The notes under the pieces were generated by a model, which was given only the letters and a program-made list of their open reading frames with translations, did no database searches and was not told the DNA's origin. Source: Lineus longissimus (taxonomy: Eukaryota; Nemertea; Pilidiophora; Heteronemertea; Lineidae). Taken from it: DNA of 64,000 bases. The stretch covers positions 13,719,001 through 13,783,000 of the forward strand of contig NC_088308.1 of NCBI RefSeq assembly GCF_910592395.1, read 5' to 3'. Every line of letters starts with the position of its first letter. The first letter of the stretch is position 1. The position numbers and the translations under genes are program-made. Of this stretch, positions 57,239 through 64,000 are shown in pieces.

Positions 57239-58535
57239 AAGGGTGACATAGACGGGGAAATGTACACCACCGGATACAGTCTGTGCTTGATCAGGCATTT
57301 GTCAGATGATATCCTGAACAAGGCATCTATGGAAGCAAATTCAGAAAGAGACTTAACCTTCGAAGGGCACACTTTTTTTCTCAGTGAAAAGTCAGTCCTA
57401 TGCGCTGTTTTTCAATTCAAAATAAAAGTGTAACCTCTTTAAATTAGTCTCACAGACTGAACCATAACAGTCAACAGCCAACCGTGCCCACATGATGTGA
57501 GCCGAGAGCTGGGCTTAAAGATGAGCGAGTGGTGTACTACATTTTGAAAATTGTCTATCGTCTGCGACATGTGACAGCACAGGATCTATTGGACTTAATG
57601 GTGAGGTACTATCAAATAAGGTGTCCATCAAATGAATCATGAGTCCATCATGAGTCCATCAAATGAATCATGTTTATCAAGACCTTTCGCCGTTTTAATT
57701 GCGCGTTTTAGGCAGATTAATCAATTATTACATGCATGCATTACATATCACCGAAATGATAATTGCGTAGGCTATTTGAAACTAAGTTCAGATATAATAA
57801 TTGATGGGGATCCAACGCAAAGTTAATGCCAAAATATCGAAATTATTTGGCCTAAAATACCAACCACCACTTCAATAATTTTCTGAAAATTATAAAACTA
57901 CGGGTACCAAAAGAAAACCTCTGGCTTCAATTGATTAAAAACTATAGGCAAATTTGAAAAGATCCATCACTACTCGACGTTTTTATCAAAACATATGCAC
58001 CCGATGGTCATGAACATCAAAGATACAGCTGGATAAAAATTTGATATTTTACTTACCACATCAACACCGAAAGCGTTGATCTGCAGCCGCCATTTTGATA
58101 CCTGGCGAATAGTAAACCTCGTCGATAGATGAAGTCATTCGGCAGGAATTTGAATTGACGAAAAATATTCTAAGGAACATTGCGCCCCCTCCTGATCAAA
58201 ATTTCAAGTTTTTAAAAAATGTATAATTATATGAAATTTTTATCACAATATTAAAGCATATTGTGACTGATTTTGATGTGCCTAGGCCGAGATAGGCCAA
58301 TTTCTTTTACGGCGTCTCGCTCGCAGAAAGTAGGTCGAATCGCGCTCATTTTGGTTTCTGATCAGAGTTCACCAAGATCTACAACTACTATAAATCTGAA
58401 GTGTCTGGCTTCAGTCGTTACAAAACGTCGGGGTATAGTTGAACAGATTGACTTATTCACTCACTCACTCACTCACTCACAAACACTGAATAGCTATTTG
58501 ACCAGCTCTGCTGACCTTTGGTCAGCTGAGCTATA
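57239..58535 (+). mobile_element. 3' part of a hairpin-ended element (family C)
   Basis: 58085-58200 resembles the 3' third of family A (ccgccattttg, cgggaatttgaat, gcgccccctcctg). A CACT microsatellite lies at 58456-58481. The end is gctctgctgacctttggtcaGCTGAGC followed by TATAAA. Probably the continuation of 51523-52270. Confidence 0.6.
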
Positions 58536-59224
58536 AATGAATGAGGTGGTTATGCTTTTTTTGGGAGACACTCTGTAGTAAACAATGAAACTGAACATTC
58601 ACCCACATCAAACAATTAATTTCAGAACAAATGTAATGATTTTAGTGCACTGAGGGTAGTTTACAGATAAACTGACAAATGCAGAAAGTTATCCACTCGC
58701 TGGTCAATGTTGTTTTCATCTTTGTGCGGAGAGAAATTGCATATTTGTTAATAAAAACAATTAACTGATTCAAAAGACAAGCTGCCCGGCAAGTGTGGAA
58801 ATGAACAAGTTGTTATTTTTGGACCAGATGGAATTTGTAAAGAACATGAAATATTGTCACTAAAAGAGGTTATCATTTCAATAATTTGACTTTTGATTAG
58901 TTTATTTTCTATTAGCATCAATCCAACAATAAAACAAATGTAAAGTTCGGGGCAAAAAGACCAACATTGACCTTTTCTGTCACGTCTTGTCGAAGTGTTT
59001 TTTTCCCCTTTCATTTTGAATTTTCCTTTCCATTTCCGCCGCCACTTGCTCCAGACGCTACCGGTACTTGGGTGCATTCCTTTGTTGTGTCTTTAGGGGA
59101 CGGTAGCAGTGCAAGAAAAACCAGAACCAGAAATGTCATGGGTCTGCACATATTTTTTCAGATTCGATGGACATGATAAATATATGCATTTTGTTTACAC
59201 TTTACATATAGTGTATACGTAACC
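58536..59224. other. Intronic sequence, nothing recognised
   Basis: No gene, paired ends or repeat units seen. The minus frame 58748-59077 has no recognisable motifs. Confidence 0.4.
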
Positions 59225-59812
59225 ATTAGACTCACTACGTTGTGTGAGTTATCATCAAAATAAATCATTAATAAGCAGGCAATTGCACTTTTTACCTTTT
59301 TTAGTATTGGCCCCCTGGTGGCCAAGGCAAGAATCAGATCAGATCAAAATTCAATGTCGGCGGTTATATGCTGTAGGGAGTCATGTGTACCAAATTCCAA
59401 GTTCATAGCTTTAGCGATAAAGAAACGAGCCATAGTTACACTCAATTTACGCCATTTGACTTCTTTCACCTTGAAAATTTGGTCAAATCAAAAACCTGTA
59501 TGATATGGGATGTATCTTTCCTAGGAAAACCTACCATTAAAATTTAATTGAAAACGAGTCACTCACAAGAGAGATATCACACTTTTTAGGTTTCAACTTC
59601 TGGCCCCCTGGTGGCCAAGTCAAGAATCAGATCTGATCGAAATTCAATGATAAAGGTCACCTGACATAGGGGGGTCCTGTGTATTGAGTTTCAAGTTCAA
59701 GCAGGTAAGAAACATGCCACTGTTTTTGAAACAGGATACAGACGACGATGGAGGACACAGCCCTATTGTTCAGACTCTGACTCCCCTACGGTGAGCAAAA
59801 AAGCTCCAATAG
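59225..59812 (+). repeat. Two core units plus 3' tail of a hairpin-type element
   Basis: Boxes GCCCCCTGGTGG at 59310-59321 and 59603-59614, about 293 bp apart, which gives the unit length. They are followed by gatacagacgacgatgg and the tail cagactctgactcccctacggtgagc. Confidence 0.85.
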
Positions 59813-60646
59813 CCACTGTGTTAAAATCTTCATGGCATATGTATAACAAGTCATAAGAAATGGCAAGTATTGATTAAAGAAGAATATTGAACTAGCTATT
59901 GGAAGACTAGCACTTAGCTCTAATCCTAAATATAGGGGGCTTTTGGTATTTGGTAATTAAATTAGGTCCATTTCATTAACCGTTAAACTTATCGGACTGC
60001 TTCTGCCTGAATTATTTCATTTCAACCCGGTACTAATTAATCCCCGCAAAACAAAACATGTTAATTAGGCTAATATCAATTTTCTGAAGGCCGAGTGCTC
60101 AATTAAGAAAATAGAGAATATAAAAATGTTCATGATTTTCTCCTTTCACAAATATCAAAGTAACTCAGTTATTATCGAAAGTATGAGGATGACAGAGGTA
60201 TCATTTTGTCTGTTGGTCTTGCCTTTAATAGCAACTCTTGCAAATGGCTAGGGGGTCAATTGCAACTGATCACCATGTGATTCAAAAAGCACTTATTTAT
60301 TGGTTATTTTAGTTATTCATTCTTCTCTAATCTATACCTTTTAGCATACATCTATACCTTTTAGCATACATATACATGTATGACTTTAAAGACAGGAATA
60401 TATAGACTCAAATGGACTCATATATGGACTCAAATTGACATATACGTATAGACACGGTATAGAAATGGAGAGGTATGTGACATGTCTTACCAGTTTGACA
60501 CCGCTAGACAATCCTATATTCATACACGAGTGAAAGGATGTCATGGCAGCCACAAATGGTAAATGCCCTGTTGAGAATTTGGTACACTTTAAAAATGGGG
60601 TGAAAGATACACAAATTATAGGAGTAAAAAATTATAACCAACTTAC
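59813..60646. other. Cav3 intron next to the donor, nothing recognised
   Basis: AT-rich. Contains a short duplication of atctataccttttagcatac at 60331-60370. The donor of the Cav3 exon is at 60646-60645 (minus strand GT). Confidence 0.5.
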
Positions 60647-60818
60647 TCATTTCCAATGACATTTTTAGGAAGTTTCAAAAAGCACCGTTGTCGCAGTAAT
60701 CCAGCCCACAATTGTACCCCAACAATACCAAAGATGAAGAAGACAAAGAAACATAGAAGAAGTACATTTCCTAACATCGGCAGAGTGTCCAGCAGGAGCA
60801 TCACCAGTATGCGCATAC
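60647..60818 (-). CDS. T-type calcium channel Cav3, domain I S4-S5/S5 exon
   Basis: This exon encodes the S4-S5 linker and the S5 helix of domain I of a Cav3 low-voltage-activated calcium channel, part of the membrane pore module. The 56 codons read [18 protein letters not shown], then [20 protein letters not shown] and [13 protein letters not shown], matching the conserved Cav3 IS5 almost residue for residue. Start: AG at 60820-60819, with the exon supplying GT of a serine codon (phase 1). End: GGAAATGA/GTAAGT, leaving GA (phase 2), which pairs with G at the start of 14044-13765. The exact subtype (vertebrate CACNA1G/H/I) is not meaningful for an invertebrate single-copy gene. Confidence 0.94.
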
Positions 60819-61484
60819 CTAAAAAAGCAAAACTTATGTAAAATTAACAATGCTAATGAAAAGGGCAACAAATTAAATACACACTATGAAAACACTTTTG
60901 TCACTTTATATTTTGATATGAGTAATATCAGAAAAACAGCATTATACAGCTAGTACCAGAACTAAGCATCGTTTTTGAGCTGTACGGTCCGAGTAGGAAC
61001 CGACAACGATCCGAAGACCGTATCGTGCTGTGCGCATACCGTACAATGAAGGTTTGCAGTACAGTCCGAGAGAAAACAGCACACAACCCAAAAAAATTTG
61101 TAGTACTGTCTGATAAAAGATATAGTACGAACCGACAGAAATCGAAGTACTATTCGTTCTTGAATGAGTATCGTCTGAATACTGCACGGTGCGACAAAAC
61201 AATACGATACGATACTAACCTACACAGGCCAACACACCTCACTGTTTGTTTAAACTGCCATTTTTCTCACTAAATGGCGACTTGGTTAATGTCAAAGAGT
61301 AAGTAGAACGCATTTAAAATCGTTCAAAATACAATTTACCCCCGAGACATTAACTCCATATATCACAACTGACCAAATTTCCGAGCTGAAATGTTGCCAC
61401 ATGACCTATATCGGGGATTTAAATCGGCCATTCAAGAGGCAAATGTCTTGCCCTCAAAAACAGATGTCAACCATGTTTTGGAAA
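60819..61484. other. Upstream Cav3 intron, nothing recognised
   Basis: The exon encoding domain I S3-S4 should lie further right; I could not find it up to 64000. No gene or paired repeat in this stretch. Confidence 0.45.
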
Positions 61485-62590
61485 AATGGCCAGGGCCATT
61501 GTGCTCACCTCATGTGGAGGAAACATGGATAAAGAGCATGGTATTGTGTCATATAGTGTTATGTTTGATGTAGGTCAAAGCAATTACAATTTCCCCAAAA
61601 TGGCCAATTTACAGTACATTCGACCTATGTGACCTTGAAAAGTAGGTCAAATCAAAGAAGACCCGGGTGACACATTGAATGGTTGTTAGAATTAGATGTA
61701 CCTATGATATAAAATTGGTGCCAATCGGGCAAGTCATTACTAGAAATAATGGCATTTTGAAGCATTTAGGATTTGGCCCCCTCCCTGGAGGCCAAACGGC
61801 AAATCAGATCGCACCAAACTTCGGTACCTGAGATCACCTGACCAAGGGGTACATGTGTACTTAATTTGTGATCAATAGTCATTGCAGTTAAGAAACCTGC
61901 CATAGTTACGGCCTGACGGCGAATTTATGCCATTTGACCTCTGTGACCTTGACAAGAAGGTCAAATTAAACACCTGTGTGACATATACTGTATGGTGGTT
62001 AGATGTACATATGATATCAAATTGGTGGCAATCGGGCAAGAAGTTAAGGAATAATCACATTTTTAAGGTTTTTGGATTTTGCCACCTGGTGGTCAAGTGG
62101 TGAATCATATTGGACCAAACTTCGGTCCCTGAGATCACCTGACTAAGGGGTAAATGTGTACCAAATTTGGTATCAATAGTCATTGCAGTTTAGAAACGTG
62201 CCATCATTACATCCTAATGGCCAATTTACACCATTTGACCTCTGTGACCTTGAAAAGGAGGTCAAATCAAAAACCCGGAAGATATATGATTCACCTTTGC
62301 TAGTACCTACCATATTTTTTTCAAAATTTCCCGACTACTATTAAGGGAGATATTGCATATTTTCACTTTTAACGTTTGGCCCCCTGGTGGCCAAACCATG
62401 AAACGAATCGGACCGAAACTTGGTCTCCAAGGTGTCATTACCTAAGGGTACATGTGTACCAAGTTTCAACTCAATAGCTCTAACAGTTACAAAACGTGCC
62501 CTGCTAACGGACGACGGACGACGACGGACGACGACGACGACGGACGCCACATTGGGATAAGCTCACCTCTGCTAAGAGGTGAGCTAAAAA
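61485..62590 (+). mobile_element. Hairpin-ended element of the GCTCACCTC family, complete
   Basis: 5' end: palindrome AATGGCCAGGGCCATT then gtGCTCACCTC. 3' end: perfect 11-bp hairpin AGCTCACCTCT GCTA AGAGGTGAGCT followed by AAAAA. Inside are three to four ~300-bp core units (boxes at about 61775, 62080 and, intact, 62379-62390) and an ACGGACGACG microsatellite (62508-62545) immediately before the 3' end. This copy shows the whole architecture in one piece. Confidence 0.85.
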
Positions 62591-62954
62591 TTATGTCATA
62601 CCATGTAAAATCCAAGAAGAACCTACTTTTGTTGCCGACAGGTCAGGTACTTGCAAAATTTACGCACCTCTGCGCAATAAAGGTCGACATGACATATCAT
62701 ACAATTTTGTAACGTCATACTATGTAAATGGCGGCCTCCATGGACCAGTGCAGTCTTTTGGGGCGGGAAAACGTTAATGGGCCGATAAAAGTCATATACG
62801 ACCCGATATCTACTCAGAAGTTTATGGGTCGTTTTAAATGCTCGCTGTGACTACAGTAATGACAAGCATAGCGTTGAATGTCACCTGTTGCCGTTGGGTG
62901 ATTTTTGAAAAATGTGTAGTTTGAATCCAGTGTTGTTGGCTGTCATTGACTGAA
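62591..62954. other. Intronic sequence, nothing recognised
   Basis: No gene or repeat structure seen. Confidence 0.4.
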
Positions 62955-63640
62955 GTTTATGGTTCAGTTGGGTGTCCCAGTAACGTGACACACCAAATTT
63001 CAAGCCAAAATATTTTCTCGTTCAGAAGTTACAGAGCGGAAAGGAATTTGTTAGCCTAGTCTACCATAAAGATTTGGTAAAGATCGCAGAAATATTAAGC
63101 GAGTTCTAACACTTTACATGGTTTTGGTTTTGGACCCCTGGTGACCAAATTGAGAATGAAACTCGGCCGATGTTTTGACGCGACACACCTTCGGCTCACC
63201 CTCTATCAGGACACGAAATTTCAATCCAAAATATTTTATCGTTCAAAAGTTACAGAGCGGAAGGGAATTTTCATGCTTTTCAGGAAGCGCCCCCTATAGG
63301 GCAGAAAAATTAATGAAACTAAAAACCCGGATGATATATCGTGTATCTATGTTAGCTTAGTCTACCATAAAAATATGGTAAATATCCGACGAATATTAAG
63401 CGAGTTATAACACTTTATGTGTTTTTGGTTTTGGCCCCCTGGCGGCCAAATGGAGAATCAAACTCTGCCTTTTTATCGATGTGACACACCTTTGGCCCAC
63501 CCTCTATCAGCACACCAATTTTCAATCCAAAATATTTTGTCGTTCAGAAGTTATAGAGCGGAAGGGAAACATGCGTCCGGCGAGCGGCGAGCGACGAGCG
63601 CCGAGTGCCGAGCAGCGCAACATTTTGAGCCCTACTGGCC
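62955..63640 (+). repeat. Tandem units (~270 bp) of a third core type
   Basis: Three copies of aatccaaaatattttNtcgttcagaagttacagagcgg (about 62999, 63220 and 63522), separated by ggttttggccccctggcggccaaatggagaa-type boxes (63126 and 63430) and a tctaccataaaNatttggtaaa block. It ends in the GCGAGCGACGAGCG low-complexity stretch (63575-63625). Confidence 0.75.
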
Positions 63641-64000
63641 AGGCCGGGAATCTGACCGAGATGATTATTAGTGGGACACATTTTCAGATGTCCTTTACTC
63701 TTTCCACAAAATATCGATTAAATTGCTTGAGTCGTTTAGAAGCTGTAGTGTTGAAACGAGCACAAAGTTGGTGCCATGTACTAATACCATGTCCCCCTAA
63801 ACAAGCTCCGGGGGACAAAAAGCAGTGTGGTTCTAATCAACTTTCTCTTTAACCTGTTAACTGCGTAACACACCATATAACGTCCTGGCCAAAAGACCGT
63901 GCATAGCGTAAGACATCATATGGCGTCCTATGTTTGTGACTCGCCTAGGCCCAGGCAACACTTAGAAACTGGATGGGGAATCCCCTTAGATCGTCAGCAC
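63641..64000. other. Window end, possible start of a TTAA element
   Basis: At 63849 TTAA is followed by CCTGTTAACTGCGTAACACA, which looks like a piggyBac-type terminus, but the partner end would lie outside the window. Otherwise nothing recognised. Confidence 0.2.

Larger units (their letters stand above)
14045..60646 (-). other. Cav3 intron of about 46.6 kb
   Basis: Both flanking exons are read on the minus strand and join in frame (phase 2: GA from the upstream exon, G from the downstream one), with the donor GTAAGT at 60646-60641 and acceptor AG at 14045-14046. No intervening Cav3 coding block is missing when the joined loop is compared with the usual domain I order. The intron contains most of the transposons in this window plus one small unknown gene on the same strand. 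Confidence 0.85.

Noticed and set aside
60665-60871. Alternative frames over 60656-60871 on both strands
   Set aside because: Shadows of the Cav3 exon, which is fixed by splice phases and conserved sequence.
1-64000. tRNA, rRNA or snRNA genes
   Set aside because: No cloverleaf, conserved B box pair or rRNA core blocks were seen on reading; a tRNAscan or Infernal run would be needed to exclude small ones.

Overview
The window is genomic DNA from an animal, most likely a marine invertebrate. The evidence is spliced exons with GT/AG junctions, AATAAA signals, a metazoan T-type calcium channel and a dense, mixed load of animal transposons. I cannot name the species. No bacterial-style genes, rRNA, tRNA or CRISPR arrays are visible.

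The host framework is a Cav3 (T-type voltage-gated calcium channel) gene on the minus strand. Two consecutive exons of domain I are present, at 60818-60647 (S4-S5 linker and S5) and 14044-13765 (the loop before the pore). Their phases fit exactly, so 14045-60646 is a single intron of about 46.6 kb, and the flanks 1-13764 and 60819-64000 belong to the neighbouring introns. Almost everything else is mobile DNA that accumulated in these introns.

From left to right: a LINE 3' scrap (2.4-3.1 kb); a tandem array whose units each carry a CTCF-like core (4.6-5.75 kb); a decayed piggyBac element with a Tigger-like MITE inside (6.65-9.5 kb); further core units split by a small TTAA element (9.8-10.8 kb); a foldback element (11.6-12.5 kb); a Cav3 exon; a TA-flanked MITE; a MITE with 9-bp target duplications (15.6-16.6 kb); a damaged Ty3/gypsy element without integrase (16.6-21.3 kb); an unrecognised spliced, transposase-like gene cut by a hairpin-ended element (21.4-23.2 kb); a four-exon unknown gene on the minus strand with a LINE in its first intron (25.2-29.2 kb); a nested stack of elements at 33.7-38.9 kb; a 7.5-kb two-gene Kolobok-like transposon at 40.0-47.55 kb; then more MITEs and hairpin-ended elements up to the second Cav3 exon at 60.7 kb, and more of the same to the end.

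The most notable system is the 40,009-47,551 transposon. It has TTAA duplications and matching AGGGAACTGA-type ends. It carries a multi-exon DDE-type transposase on the plus strand and, facing it tail to tail, a four-exon gene for a cysteine-rich CXC-like plus P2X7-cytoplasmic-domain-like protein. The transposase is broken by mutations and by a MITE inserted into one exon, while the P2X7-like gene is nearly intact. A second theme is a set of repeats with a short hairpin at each end, matched subterminal inverted sequences that co-vary between families, microsatellites before the 3' hairpin, and internal units bearing CTCF-like sites. This architecture resembles Helentron/HINE or pearl-type elements.
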